Shown piece by piece: positions 43,682-53,676 of a stretch of DNA of 64,000 nt (positions are counted from its first letter, which is position 1; each line of letters starts with the position of its first letter). Source of the stretch: Herminiimonas arsenicoxydans (GTDB lineage: Bacteria > Pseudomonadota > Gammaproteobacteria > Burkholderiales > Burkholderiaceae_D). Both the position numbers and the translations under genes were made by a program. A model generated the notes under the pieces. That model worked only from the letters and a program-made list of their open reading frames with translations, made no database searches and was not told the origin of the DNA. The stretch lies in assembly GCA_000026125.1 (NCBI GenBank), contig CU207211.1, positions 1,860,001 through 1,924,000 on the forward strand, written 5' to 3'.

Positions 43682-44473
43682 ATGATCACCCTTACCAGCG
43701 CAGAATTAAATACCTGGATTGCCTCCTTCCTGTGGCCGCTCACGCGCATCCTCGGCCTGATTTCGGTCGCACCGCTATTTGGTAACGTGAGCGTGCCGGC
43801 ACGCGTGAAGATCAGCCTCGGCATCATGCTCGCATTGATCATTGCGCCTACCGTACCGGCTCTGCCGGCCATGGACCCGATGTCGCCTGCCGGCCTGCTG
43901 ATTCTGGTGCAGCAACTGCTGATCGGCCTCACGATGGGTTTTGCGATGCGGATTGTGTTTGCCGGCGTGGAAATGGCAGGCGAAATCACCGGCATGACCA
44001 TGGGCCTCGGCTTTGCCAGTTTTTTTGATCCGCAAACGCGTGCACGATCGTCGGCGATCAGCCAGTTTCTGGCGCTGCTCATACTGATGATTTATCTATC
44101 GACCAATCTGCATCTGGTCGTTCTCTCCACGCTGGCGCAAAGCTTCGAGCTGCTGCCGATTTCGAGCAATTTTGTTTCGACGGAGGGATTTTTTCAGGTC
44201 GTCAAATGGGGGGGGCGTATTTTCAGCGCCGGTGTTCAGCTGTCGCTACCCATGGTTGCCGCACTGCTGATGACGAATATCGCCCTCGGTATTTTGACGC
44301 GGGCTGCACCGCAATTGAACATCTTCGGCATCGGTTTCCCGATCACCATCGGCGTCGGCTTCATCATGATCGCCATCGTTCTGCCTTATCTGATGAATCC
44401 CTTCATCAATTTAATGCAGGAAGGCATAGATGCGATGGGCAGAATTACTGTCGCGCTCGCGCCGCTTGAATAG
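43682..44473 (+). CDS. fliR: Flagellar export gate protein FliR
   Basis: The protein is 263 aa with about six hydrophobic segments. Typical parts are WPLTRILGLISVAPLFG near residue 18 and LGFASFFDPQTRARSSAISQF. FliR closes the FliPQR gate and contacts FlhB. It is the last gene of the fliLMNOPQR run and converges with flgL. Confidence 0.96.
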   Translation: MITLTSAELNTWIASFLWPLTRILGLISVAPLFGNVSVPARVKISLGIMLALIIAPTVPALPAMDPMSPAGLLILVQQLLIGLTMGFAMRIVFAGVEMAGEITGMTMGLGFASFFDPQTRARSSAISQFLALLILMIYLSTNLHLVVLSTLAQSFELLPISSNFVSTEGFFQVVKWGGRIFSAGVQLSLPMVAALLMTNIALGILTRAAPQLNIFGIGFPITIGVGFIMIAIVLPYLMNPFINLMQEGIDAMGRITVALAPLE

Positions 44474-44502
44474 CAGTCAGCATGAAAGAGCATAAGAGAG
44501 AT

Positions 44503-44536
44503 AAAGGCGATTTGCCTTTGCTTCTGCGCAGGCAAA
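44503..44536. terminator. Overlapping hairpins at the fliR/flgL convergence
   Basis: AAAGGC (44503-44508) pairs with GCCTTT (44514-44519). The same right arm can instead pair as TTTGCCT (44511-44517) with AGGCAAA (44530-44536). The two are mutually exclusive and lie between two converging genes, so they may end transcription from each side. Confidence 0.55.
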
Positions 44537-44558
44537 CCGGCATGGACAGAGCAAGTGC

Positions 44559-45770
44559 TCAGTTCAGCATGTTGAACAGAGACAAACCTGAAATCTTGAT
44601 AAAGGATTGGCGTGCCGCTTCCAGCGTGAATTGCTGCTGTGTAAAACGCGAGTAAGCCTCAACCGGATCGATATCCTGCAAATCGGACAAGGTTTTCGTA
44701 TATTGAAGCTTCAAGTCGGCGCCAGCGCTATCGAGATTGTCAATTTCCTTCAGGCGTGCACCGACTGAAGTACGCACGGTAGAAATATTATCCAGCACAT
44801 TCGCGATGTTGGTATTCGCGCTCGCCAGACCGTTGGCCAACCTAGTCTGCCCTGTCGGCCCCACTGCAGAAGTAGACAATGTTGTCAGCAAATCCGTAAT
44901 GGTCGTAAACACACTTTGATTGGTACTCGGCTTCACGCTGAATGTGTCGCCGTCAGCCGGTTTTCCCTTGATATCAAAACGCATGCCGCCGATTTCAATC
45001 GGGTCGCCGCTCACATAAAGTTGCGGTGTAGGTGTTGCAGGCGGCGGTTCATTTACCAGATAAGTTGTTTCACCTGTTATAGCATCGACGGAAAAAGTCA
45101 CGTCATAAGCAAGGCCGGTCAACTGCGTAAGATCGCTAACCGAACCCATGCTGACTATCCCTGTGCCGGTATTGCCCAGCCCTGCCGCCGTCACAAAACG
45201 TCCATTGCCCGTGACGCCGCCTTCAAACACGGCAGAACCCGAATCACCAGAGGCTAATTGCCGCGCCGGACCAACTTGCAGCATGCGCTGTCCCTGATCA
45301 CCCGTGTAATCTGCTCCTGTTGCCGACTGCATAAAAGGCGGTGAAGAGCTCTGGAAACCACCAAAAATATAATTTCCGTTGCTGTCACGCGTATTCGCCA
45401 ATCCCATCAACTCGTCAAAATTACCACGCAACTGAGTCGCAAACATTTGACGCTGAACATCATCCAGGGCACCGTTGCCCGCAGAAATAACGATATCCTT
45501 GACCGATTGCAGCAATAAAGTGACGCTTTGCAGAATACTTTCTTCTTCGGACAGGGCAGCTTTCGCACTCAAGCGGTTAGTTGCCAATTGATCGTTGATT
45601 GAAATTGCCTGCTCCATGCCCAACGCTGCTGCAGCCGCAACCGGATCGTCCGAAGGCGCCAGGATGCGTCGATTGGTCGAAATCTGCTGCTGCGTCTTGA
45701 GCATGGCGGCCTGCAGATCGCCGATTTTGCCCGAGCCCATTTCAAAAATCGTATTCGTGCTAATGCGCAT
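44559..45770 (-). CDS. flgL: Hook-filament junction protein FlgL
   Basis: The protein is 403 aa. It begins MRISTNTIFEMGSGKIGDLQ and has flagellin-like N- and C-terminal helices (ISTNRRILAPSDDPVAAAAAL; LEAARQSFIKISGLSLFNMLN). It joins the hook to the filament together with FlgK, whose gene ends 12 nt upstream. The two are likely co-transcribed from the sigma-28 promoter before flgK. Confidence 0.95.
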   Translation of the reverse strand: MRISTNTIFEMGSGKIGDLQAAMLKTQQQISTNRRILAPSDDPVAAAAALGMEQAISINDQLATNRLSAKAALSEEESILQSVTLLLQSVKDIVISAGNGALDDVQRQMFATQLRGNFDELMGLANTRDSNGNYIFGGFQSSSPPFMQSATGADYTGDQGQRMLQVGPARQLASGDSGSAVFEGGVTGNGRFVTAAGLGNTGTGIVSMGSVSDLTQLTGLAYDVTFSVDAITGETTYLVNEPPPATPTPQLYVSGDPIEIGGMRFDIKGKPADGDTFSVKPSTNQSVFTTITDLLTTLSTSAVGPTGQTRLANGLASANTNIANVLDNISTVRTSVGARLKEIDNLDSAGADLKLQYTKTLSDLQDIDPVEAYSRFTQQQFTLEAARQSFIKISGLSLFNMLN

Positions 45771-45782
45771 GATCAGTAATCC

Positions 45783-47762
45783 TTATCGTCCCAGTGAAAT
45801 CAGCACATCAAACATGTCGCTGACGGCCTGCATCACCTTGCCTGAAGCCTGGTAGGCCTGTTGGTAGCGCAGCAGATTGGTCGCTTCTTCATCGAGGTTG
45901 ACGCCCGACTCGGACTGTTGTGCGGTTTGCATCTGTTTGAGCAATGCGCCTTCTGCAAGGCTATTGGTTTCCAGTTCGCGCGTCTTGTTGCCGACCTGAC
46001 TCACCAACTGGCTATAGGCGCTGTTGTAACTGGCGGTTCCGCCTTGCAAAACATTCTTGGTCTGCAGTTCGCCCAGCAACAGCATATTGCGGTTGTCGCC
46101 ATCGCCATTGGTATTGGCGCTGATGCTGAAGGTATCGCCATCGGCTGGTGTGCCGCTGATTTTTATTTCCGCACCGCCGAATGAAACGATGGCTCCTGCC
46201 GTGTACGGCACTGTCGTTTCTGCTGGCGGTAGCGCTGCTGGATAAACAGTTTTGGTACCACCAACGTTTACCGTCACATCCATGCCGGCCGGGAAACCGG
46301 AAAAGGTATTGGCTGCCGCGTCATAGATCAGATCAACTGGCAATGCTGCCGCTGTTACTGCATCGAAGCCTGCATTGATCGTACCCGCACTGATCGCACC
46401 CGTGCCGGTATTGGCAATCGGTGCATTCGTGCGAATCGGCGTGCCAGCGGCAATCTGCTTGATATCCTTGATCAATACGCTCAGACCAGAAGCGCCGTTG
46501 ATGGTCGGCTTGATGATGAACTCGTCGCCTGCGGCCATCGTTCCGGCACCTACACTCGTATCCATCGAGAAGCTGATGCCATCCATCTCAATCGGTGTGG
46601 CAGGGAAATCCATATTGGAAGCAGATATGGCGACATTGTCGGACAGACGCGTCACCGTGTAATTGCTGCCGTCATATGACAGGCGGTAATCGCTGGTGGT
46701 TAACTTATCGACACTATTGATAGTGGCGTCGATTTTTGCATTACCCGTATTTTCTTTACTGGAGCTAATCTGCGGCGTAGCCATATTGAAAAAATCGCCA
46801 CCAAACTTGCCGTTCTGATCCTGCCCCAGACGATGCTGCTCATTGAAGGTTGAGGCCAGTCCAAGCGCAATGCGACCCAGCGAATTCTGTATCGGATCCA
46901 GCGTCTTGCTGCGATACTCGAACAGACCGCCGAGATTGCCACCGGTCAAAGAACTTTCCGGCAGGATGACAGTTTTGCCATTGGCGATATAGCCGACTTG
47001 CATACGCCCCGGATCGGTGGACGAGGGCACAGCAGTCAATTCATACGTGGAAAGACCAACCACCAGCGGCTGACCATTGCCGATAAAGACGTTGTAGTTG
47101 CCATCCTGCTGAACGAGGGTCACCTTGCTTTGCTTGGCCAGTTCACCTATCAGCAGATCGCGCTGGTCGAGCAAATCGTTAGGCGGCTGGCCGCTGCCAT
47201 TTTGCGCCTTGGAAATAGCATCATTTAACTGACCGATCTGCTTGGCGTAGGCATTGATATTGGTAACGGCACCGGCGATTTCGCTATTGACGCCATTGCG
47301 CATGCCGGTTAACTGGCCATCCAGACTCTGGAAACGCGCAACCAGCGCTTCGGCGCCCGACAGCATGGCCTGACGCGACGGTGCGATTCCCGGATTGGCA
47401 ACCAGATCCTGTATGCCCTTAAAAAAATCGGCAATCACTGGCGACAAACCTACAGACGGGTCGGCCAGCATATTGTTGACCTTGTTGATTTGCATGTAAT
47501 ACGTATCCAGCTGGCTCTTGCTGGATTGCGCGCTCACCACTTGCGCGCCGAGGAAATCGTTATAGATGCGCCTGACGGTTTCTACGTTGGTACCGTTGCC
47601 GATATAACCGCCGCCAATATTCTGGCCGCCCAGCGACGCCTGGATAACCAGTTGACGGCTATAGCCTGGAGTCGCCTGGTTGGCGATATTGTGGCCCGTC
47701 GTGGCGATGCCTGCATGTGCTGCGGCAAGTCCACTTTTAGCAATGCTGAGAAGATTGGACAT
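45783..47762 (-). CDS. flgK: Hook-filament junction protein FlgK
   Basis: The protein is 659 aa, about 100 longer than in enterics. The N-terminus (MSNLLSIAKSGLAAAHAGIAT, then GHNIANQATPGYSRQ) and C-terminus (NLDEEATNLLRYQQAYQASGKVMQAV) are conserved rod/hook-type segments. The extra length lies in the central variable region (about 330-560). It caps the hook before filament growth. It is first in the flgKL pair behind a sigma-28 promoter. Confidence 0.96.
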   Translation of the reverse strand: MSNLLSIAKSGLAAAHAGIATTGHNIANQATPGYSRQLVIQASLGGQNIGGGYIGNGTNVETVRRIYNDFLGAQVVSAQSSKSQLDTYYMQINKVNNMLADPSVGLSPVIADFFKGIQDLVANPGIAPSRQAMLSGAEALVARFQSLDGQLTGMRNGVNSEIAGAVTNINAYAKQIGQLNDAISKAQNGSGQPPNDLLDQRDLLIGELAKQSKVTLVQQDGNYNVFIGNGQPLVVGLSTYELTAVPSSTDPGRMQVGYIANGKTVILPESSLTGGNLGGLFEYRSKTLDPIQNSLGRIALGLASTFNEQHRLGQDQNGKFGGDFFNMATPQISSSKENTGNAKIDATINSVDKLTTSDYRLSYDGSNYTVTRLSDNVAISASNMDFPATPIEMDGISFSMDTSVGAGTMAAGDEFIIKPTINGASGLSVLIKDIKQIAAGTPIRTNAPIANTGTGAISAGTINAGFDAVTAAALPVDLIYDAAANTFSGFPAGMDVTVNVGGTKTVYPAALPPAETTVPYTAGAIVSFGGAEIKISGTPADGDTFSISANTNGDGDNRNMLLLGELQTKNVLQGGTASYNSAYSQLVSQVGNKTRELETNSLAEGALLKQMQTAQQSESGVNLDEEATNLLRYQQAYQASGKVMQAVSDMFDVLISLGR

Positions 47763-47789
47763 GGTTTATTTTCTAACTCTATGTTTGTA

Positions 47790-47816
47790 TGAACGGCACA
47801 TCGACGGAAAACTTGA
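47790..47816 (-). promoter_or_regulatory. Sigma-28 promoter of flgKL
   Basis: On the minus strand TCAAGTTT (47816-47809), 11 bp, then GCCGTTCA (47797-47790) fits the FliA consensus at most positions. It is 28 bp before the flgK start, between flgJ and flgK, and allows flgKL to be expressed late and apart from flgB-J. Confidence 0.8.
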
Positions 47817-47872
47817 GAAGAGCAACTTGAAACTTAGATAACATGCGCTTCCCCGTATGCCGAAAACACTGC

Positions 47873-48826
47873 TCAAGCTGATAGATTCTTGTTGATGATA
47901 TGCGTGAGTTTTGCCGCATAGTTGGGATCAGTGGCATAACCGGCGCGCTGCAAACCTTGCGCAAAACCTTGAACATCACTGGCATTGGCCAGCACTTTTT
48001 CGTAACGCGGATTATTTTTCAGCAGCTTCGCGTAATCGCGGAACGAGTCTGCATAGGAATCGTAGGCGCGGAATTTTTCCACCCGTTTTTGCGGTGCGCC
48101 ATTAATGTATTCCGTTGTCACGGCATCCACGGTCTTGCCTTTCCAGCCACCGGTCGCCTTGATGCCGAACAGATTATGGCTACTGCCGCCATCTGGGGTG
48201 CGCATCACATGCTTGCCCCAGCCGCTTTCCAGCGCTGCCTGACCCAGCATGAATTTGGCTGGAATACCTGTGGTTTTGCTGGCTTCTTCTGCGTGCGCAT
48301 TCAATTTGTTCTGGAAGGCCTGTACATGCGCAGGCTGCCCAGAGGTCGAGACTGCTATTTCAGCAGCAGCCACAGTGGTATCTTCTCCCTCGTAAGCCGC
48401 CGCCAGTTTTGAATGCTTGCCGTAGATATCACGGATCTGCACTGCCTGCATCAAACCGATTTCATTGCCGCCCGTTGCGCTGGTGCGCTCGTCGCTCATC
48501 GCGGCAGTATCGGCCACCGCATTGTTGACACTCAGCTGGCGTATCAGCACTTCGGCCAGCCCTATGCCCTTGTTGGCCATGCTCTGACTCATTTGCTGAT
48601 CCAGCATCGACGTATACATCTTGGTCTGCTGATTATCGAACACGCCTTCCTGCGGCGTCGCTTCGCGCATGCTTTTCATGATCATGTTCATGAACAGCGC
48701 TTCGAACTGCTTGGCGGCAGCCTTCAGCGAATCAGGCGAATTCTGGCGCGCTGACTGCTTCAGCGATTCGATGCCCTTGGTATCGATCGCGAGCGAACTG
48801 TTCGAATTGTCGGCAGGCGTAATCAT
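47873..48826 (-). CDS. flgJ: Rod cap and peptidoglycan hydrolase FlgJ
   Basis: The protein is 317 aa with two domains. The N-terminal rod-binding domain (about 25-110) has AAKQFEALFMNMIMKSMR. The C-terminal glucosaminidase-like domain (about 165-317) has GQAALESGWGKH with the catalytic Glu and NLFGIKATGGWKGK. It opens the murein layer for the growing rod in the periplasm. Domain fusion is the normal beta/gamma arrangement. flgI lies 20 nt upstream. Confidence 0.96.
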   Translation of the reverse strand: MITPADNSNSSLAIDTKGIESLKQSARQNSPDSLKAAAKQFEALFMNMIMKSMREATPQEGVFDNQQTKMYTSMLDQQMSQSMANKGIGLAEVLIRQLSVNNAVADTAAMSDERTSATGGNEIGLMQAVQIRDIYGKHSKLAAAYEGEDTTVAAAEIAVSTSGQPAHVQAFQNKLNAHAEEASKTTGIPAKFMLGQAALESGWGKHVMRTPDGGSSHNLFGIKATGGWKGKTVDAVTTEYINGAPQKRVEKFRAYDSYADSFRDYAKLLKNNPRYEKVLANASDVQGFAQGLQRAGYATDPNYAAKLTHIINKNLSA

Positions 48827-48846
48827 GCGTAGTTAATCATCCGTAA

Positions 48847-49980
48847 TTAAATGATTTCCAGTTCTGCGCGCAGCGAACCGGAGGCTTTCATCGCTTGCAG
48901 GATGGCCAGTAAATCCTGCGGCGTCGCACCTATCGAATTCAGGGCTTTGACGACATCTGCCAGCGAAGTGGAATTTTTCAGCAGGATGACTTTGCCCGGC
49001 TCCTTGCTGATTTCAATTTGCGATTGTTGCGCCACTACGGTCTGCCCACCGGAAAATGGTGCCGGCTGGCTGATGACAGGCTGGGTATTGATCGTGACCG
49101 ACAGATTGCCGTGCGAAACCGCGCAGGCATCCAGTGTCACTGCCTGATTCATCACGACCGAGCCGGTACGCGCATTCATGATGACCTTGGCGCTGACCTG
49201 TGCCGGCGTCACATTGATGCTTTCCAGCGCACCGAGGAAACTGACGCGCTCGTCGTTGCTCGCCGGAGCGCGCACGCGAATGACGCGACCGTCCTGCGCC
49301 GCTGCGGTTTGCGGACCGAAGCGTGCGTTGACTGCATCGACCACGCGGCTGGCGGTGGAAAAATCGCTTTCTTTCAGTTCCAGGAAAATCACGTCGCCCT
49401 GACCCAGCGTCGTCGCTACCGCGCGCTCTACCGTGGCGCCTGCCGAAATCCGGCCCACACTCAAATGATTGATCTGCGCCTTGCTGCCGTTGGCTGCCGC
49501 ACCTGCGCCACCCACCACGACGTTGCCCTGCGCCATACCGTAAATCTGGCCGTCTGCGCCTTTCAACGGCGTCATCAGCAAGGTGCCACCGCGCAGGCTT
49601 TTTGCATTACCCATCGACGACACGGTAATGTCCAATGTCTGACCCGGTTGTGCAAATGCCGGCAGCGACGATGTCACCATGACCGCCGCCACGTTCTTCA
49701 ATTGCAGATTGGTGCCTTGCGGCAGGTTGATGCCCATCTGCTGCATCATGCTGATCACGCTTTGCACGGTAAATGGCGTTTGCGTGGTTTGATCGCCGCT
49801 GCCGTCGAGGCCGACAACCAGACCGTAACCGATCAATTGATTCTGCCGTACGCCTTGTACGCTGGTCAGATCTTTCAGGCGTTCGGCTTGCGATGCCAGT
49901 GGCATCAGCAGACAGGCCGAGCAGGCAAGCATCTGCAATGATTTTTTAATTATGGAAGATGATGTGAGTGCGGTTTTCAT
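48847..49980 (-). CDS. flgI: Flagellar P-ring protein FlgI
   Basis: The protein is 377 aa. It has a signal peptide ending near ASQAERL and the family's VRQNQLIGYGLVVGLDGSGD and VAAVMVTSSLPAFA. It forms the periplasmic P ring with the chaperone FlgA. Standard length; in line between flgH and flgJ. Confidence 0.97.
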   Translation of the reverse strand: MKTALTSSSIIKKSLQMLACSACLLMPLASQAERLKDLTSVQGVRQNQLIGYGLVVGLDGSGDQTTQTPFTVQSVISMMQQMGINLPQGTNLQLKNVAAVMVTSSLPAFAQPGQTLDITVSSMGNAKSLRGGTLLMTPLKGADGQIYGMAQGNVVVGGAGAAANGSKAQINHLSVGRISAGATVERAVATTLGQGDVIFLELKESDFSTASRVVDAVNARFGPQTAAAQDGRVIRVRAPASNDERVSFLGALESINVTPAQVSAKVIMNARTGSVVMNQAVTLDACAVSHGNLSVTINTQPVISQPAPFSGGQTVVAQQSQIEISKEPGKVILLKNSTSLADVVKALNSIGATPQDLLAILQAMKASGSLRAELEII

Positions 49981-50007
49981 GTGCTTTCCTGGTTGCCTCT
50001 TGCGAAA

Positions 50008-50679
50008 TCAGAGAGGCAGTACACTGAGGAAGAAACGCGCCAGCATCGATGCCACTTCGGCGCCATCGACTGTACTGTTGGTGCGATATTCGATTTTTGC
50101 ATCGGCTACCTGCGTGGACGAGACGATATTGCCGGAATTGACTGTGCTCGGATCAACTACGCCGGAGAAGCGAATGAATTCGGATCCCTTGTCGAGCGAG
50201 ACCTGCTTTTCCCCTGCCACGATCAGATTGCCGTTCGACAGCACATCGATCACGGTAACCGTCATGGTACTGATGAAATTATTGCTGGAAGTGACTGCGC
50301 CCTTGTCTTCATACTTGATGGCATTCGATCCGCTTGCACTCAGACGATTGGTCAGGCTGCCCAGCAGTCCGAACACATTAGGTGCCGACGCTGTCACACT
50401 GCCGGTTTTGCTAGCGGCACTGCCTGCCTGCTTGCCGGCCGAACTCTTCTCGTTGATGACGATCGTGATCGTGTCGCCTATCAGACGTGCGCGCCTGTCT
50501 TCAAACATCGGGCGATAAGCCGCCGCCTGAAAAATCGCGCCATTGGCAGGTGGCGCAATTGTGCTGGCGGCCTGCGGGCGCGCCGTCAGCGGTGTGTTCA
50601 CGATGGTATCCGGCCTCAACGCGCAAGCGGAAAGCAAGAAGCTTCCCACCACGATCAATGCCATCAAAGATTTTTTCAT
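50008..50679 (-). CDS. flgH: Flagellar L-ring lipoprotein FlgH
   Basis: The protein is 223 aa from ATG 50679, which has AAAGGA at good spacing; the longer frame to 50712 was rejected. The signal peptide ends in a lipobox LSAC at residues 17-20, so Cys20 should be lipidated. The segments MFEDRRARLIGDTITIVINEKSSA and SGVVDPSTVNSGNIVSSTQVADA, each shown in part, are FlgH-typical. It forms the outer-membrane L ring. Confidence 0.96.
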   Translation of the reverse strand: MKKSLMALIVVGSFLLSACALRPDTIVNTPLTARPQAASTIAPPANGAIFQAAAYRPMFEDRRARLIGDTITIVINEKSSAGKQAGSAASKTGSVTASAPNVFGLLGSLTNRLSASGSNAIKYEDKGAVTSSNNFISTMTVTVIDVLSNGNLIVAGEKQVSLDKGSEFIRFSGVVDPSTVNSGNIVSSTQVADAKIEYRTNSTVDGAEVASMLARFFLSVLPL

Positions 50680-50721
50680 TGCCATTCCTTTACCCACTAT
50701 CCGCGCGACCACGGACCTCGC

Positions 50722-51504
50722 TTAAATCTGCGTCAAACGTTGCAGCATCTGGTCGGATGTGGTGATTGCCTTGCTGTTGATTTCGTATGCGCGTTGCGTC
50801 TGGATCATGCTGACCAGTTCTTCGACCACATTGACGTTCGAGGTTTCGACATAATTCTGCTTGAGCAAACCGGCACCGTTGGAGCCCGGCGTATTGGTAT
50901 TCGCCGTGCCGGATGCCGTGGTTTCCACATACAGATTTTCACCGCGGCTCATCAAGCCGGCCGGATTGATGAAGGTTGCCAGTTGCAGCGCGCCGATCTC
51001 GGTTGCTGCCGTCGTGCCTGATACCGTAACCGAAACGATACCGTCGCGACTGATCGTGATCGAGGTGGCGTTTTCCGGAATCGTGATGGCAGGCTGGATA
51101 GGAAAACCGCTGGAGGTCACCATCTGACCCTGATTGTCGGTCTGGAACGAACCGTCGCGCGTGTAGGCTGTAGTGCCGTCCGGCATCAGAACCTGGAAAA
51201 AACCGTCGCCTTCAATCGCCAGATTCTTGGCGTTGCTGGTCAGTTGCAGATTACCTTGCGTATGAATACGTTCGGTCGCTACCGGACGCACACCGGTACC
51301 GAGCTGCAAACCCGATGGCAATTCCGTTTGCTGCGAGGACGCAGCGCCCGGCTGGCGTATCGTTTGATACAGCAGATCCTCGAACACGGCACGTGAACGC
51401 TTGAAACCGGTGGTACTGACGTTGGCCAGGTTGTTCGAAATGACGTCCATCTGCGTTTGCTGCGCATCCAGACCGGTTTTGGAAATCCATAGGGAACGTA
51501 TCAT
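50722..51504 (-). CDS. flgG: Distal rod protein FlgG
   Basis: The protein is 260 aa, the normal FlgG length. It begins [20 protein letters not shown] with [20 protein letters not shown], and ends [21 protein letters not shown]. It forms the distal rod. It lies between flgF and flgH on the minus strand. Confidence 0.97.
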   Translation of the reverse strand: MIRSLWISKTGLDAQQTQMDVISNNLANVSTTGFKRSRAVFEDLLYQTIRQPGAASSQQTELPSGLQLGTGVRPVATERIHTQGNLQLTSNAKNLAIEGDGFFQVLMPDGTTAYTRDGSFQTDNQGQMVTSSGFPIQPAITIPENATSITISRDGIVSVTVSGTTAATEIGALQLATFINPAGLMSRGENLYVETTASGTANTNTPGSNGAGLLKQNYVETSNVNVVEELVSMIQTQRAYEINSKAITTSDQMLQRLTQI

Positions 51505-51565
51505 TTTTTTCTCCGATGTCGGTTAATCAAAACCAGACGGTTGTTTCATTGTGCCTGCACAGCCA

Positions 51566-52306
51566 TTAACTCAAAGCGAGAAACTCGGTGGCTTTGGCAG
51601 CGTTACTCTCGGCATGCTTCAACATATTCATATGGAGTTCGAATTGTCTTGCCAGAGTGATCATGTTGACCATCGCATCGACGACATTGACGTTGCTGCC
51701 TTCAACCGCGCCGCTGACCAGGCTTACATCGGCGTCGGCCGCCACGTCTTCCCCATCCTTGGTAACGAACAAGCCGTCGTCGGCGCGCTTCAGGTTGGCT
51801 TCATCCGGATTAACCAGCTTCAGGCGTCCGACCTGTATCGTCTGCCCCGGCTTGCTGCCCGATTCCACCGAAGAGATGGTGCCGTCCTTGGCAATCGTGA
51901 TCTGCACATCCGGCGGAATGGAAATCGGTCCGCCATCGCCGAGCACGTTCAAGCCGGACTGCGTTTGCAGCACACCGTTTTCATTGACTTTCAGACTGCC
52001 GGAACGCGTATATCCTTCCGTGCCGTCGGCACGCTCTACCGCCAGCCAGCCTTTGCCCTGGATCGCGACATCAAGATCACGTCCGGTTTGCTGAAACGGC
52101 CCGGCACGAAAATCGTTGCCTACCGTCGAGTCGACCACGAAGGTACGCGTTGGCAAAGCCGCATTGACCACCGGCACCGCACGGAAGGTGTCGAGCTGCG
52201 CGCGAAAGCCGGTAGTCGATACATTCGACAGATTGTGCGTGACCGTCGCCTGCTGCTCCAGAATCTGCTTGGCACCGGTCATTGCGGTGTAAATCAGTCT
52301 ATCCAT
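51566..52306 (-). CDS. flgF: Proximal rod protein FlgF
   Basis: The protein is 246 aa. It begins MDRLIYTAMTGAKQILEQQAT with NVSTTGFRAQLDTFR, and ends VDAMVNMITLARQFELHMNML. It is a proximal rod subunit next to FlgG. GGAGAA precedes the ATG. Confidence 0.97.
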   Translation of the reverse strand: MDRLIYTAMTGAKQILEQQATVTHNLSNVSTTGFRAQLDTFRAVPVVNAALPTRTFVVDSTVGNDFRAGPFQQTGRDLDVAIQGKGWLAVERADGTEGYTRSGSLKVNENGVLQTQSGLNVLGDGGPISIPPDVQITIAKDGTISSVESGSKPGQTIQVGRLKLVNPDEANLKRADDGLFVTKDGEDVAADADVSLVSGAVEGSNVNVVDAMVNMITLARQFELHMNMLKHAESNAAKATEFLALS

Positions 52307-52374
52307 TTCTTTCTCCTGTGATCAGTCGCATCAGTTTTGCAAACCAGCCGATACGACTGCCATCACTGCCTGCA

Positions 52375-53631
52375 TTAGCGCAAGTTCACCAGCGTCTGCA
52401 GGATCTGATCCTGCGTCTTGATGGTTTGCGCATTGGCCTGGTAGTAGCGCTGCGCAGTGATCATATTGACCAGTTCTGCTGTCAGATCGACGTTCGATTC
52501 TTCGATGCGCGCCGATTGCACCGAGCCCAGCCCACTGCTGCCTGGTGCGCTGGTCAATGCCACGCCGGATTCCGCTGTTTCCACCCACTGGTTATCGCCG
52601 ATGTTCTGCAATCCATTCGGATTGGCGAAGCTCGACAGAATGACCTGACCCAGCACGTTGACTTTGCCGTTGCTGTAGCGACCGACGATGGAACCATCGC
52701 TGGCAACGTTAAAGGCGGTCAGGGTGCCTGGAGGAAAACCATCCGGAAGCTGCTTGTTGACACCGAAAGACTGGGCGAATTGCTGCGTACCAGTGTGATC
52801 GATAACAATATTGAAAGGCGTCGTCGCACCTGTGCTCACATCCATGGGCACAACCAATGGTGTGGGCGGGATAGAAGGAATCAGCACGCCGCCTGGGCCG
52901 AACTGCATCGTCCCTAACGCTACCGGCGCATTGGCGGGTGGCACTGCTGCTGGATCATATCCAATCGGTACGCCATCGTTGGTTGCAAACACGTCCCACT
53001 CACCGCCAGCGGTTTTGACATAAAAAGTACGCAGAATGTGCGAGTTACCCAGGCTGTCGTACACCGGCACTGAAGTCGAATCGTTGAAGGTGGTTGGATC
53101 GTCAGGATTGAAGTTGGCCGAATTCAGCACATTCTTGCGCGAATCCAGCGTCAGCTTGAGTTCATATTTGGTCGTCGCTTCCGGTGCCAGATCTGCCTTG
53201 TTGATCTTCAACTCAGCCGGCGCGCCTATCGCTACCACACCGTTTGCATCTGCCATATAGCCGGTCAGACGCGCACCGGATGCGCTCTGTATAAAACCTT
53301 CCTTGCTCAGTTCAAACTGGCCGTTACGCGCATAGCTGATCGTGCCACCGCTGCTCATGCGGAAAAAACCGTCACCATTGATGGCCATGTCGAGCGGGTT
53401 GTTCGAGGCCGTGATATTGCCCTGGCTGAACAATTGCGCCACGCGGGCGATCTGCGTGCCAATACCGATCTGCGCCGCGCCCGATCCCGAGAGCGTGCTG
53501 GCATAGATATCCGCAAACTGCACCTGCGACTGCTTGAAACCGACGGTGCCGGAGTTGGCAACGTTATTGCCGATTGCTTCTAGACTTTTGCTGGCGGCAT
53601 TCAGTCCGCTCAAACCTTGTTGGAAACTCAT
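52375..53631 (-). CDS. flgE: Flagellar hook protein FlgE
   Basis: The protein is 418 aa. The N-terminus MSFQQGLSGLNAASKSLEAI with NSGTVGFKQSQVQFADIYA and the C-terminus ESNVDLTAELVNMITAQRYYQ are typical. It polymerises into the hook under FlgD. AGGAG precedes the ATG. Normal length. Confidence 0.97.
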   Translation of the reverse strand: MSFQQGLSGLNAASKSLEAIGNNVANSGTVGFKQSQVQFADIYASTLSGSGAAQIGIGTQIARVAQLFSQGNITASNNPLDMAINGDGFFRMSSGGTISYARNGQFELSKEGFIQSASGARLTGYMADANGVVAIGAPAELKINKADLAPEATTKYELKLTLDSRKNVLNSANFNPDDPTTFNDSTSVPVYDSLGNSHILRTFYVKTAGGEWDVFATNDGVPIGYDPAAVPPANAPVALGTMQFGPGGVLIPSIPPTPLVVPMDVSTGATTPFNIVIDHTGTQQFAQSFGVNKQLPDGFPPGTLTAFNVASDGSIVGRYSNGKVNVLGQVILSSFANPNGLQNIGDNQWVETAESGVALTSAPGSSGLGSVQSARIEESNVDLTAELVNMITAQRYYQANAQTIKTQDQILQTLVNLR

Positions 53632-53676
53632 GCTATTTCTCCTGGATTAGGTGCCGCTGTATCGAAAGAATGGACA

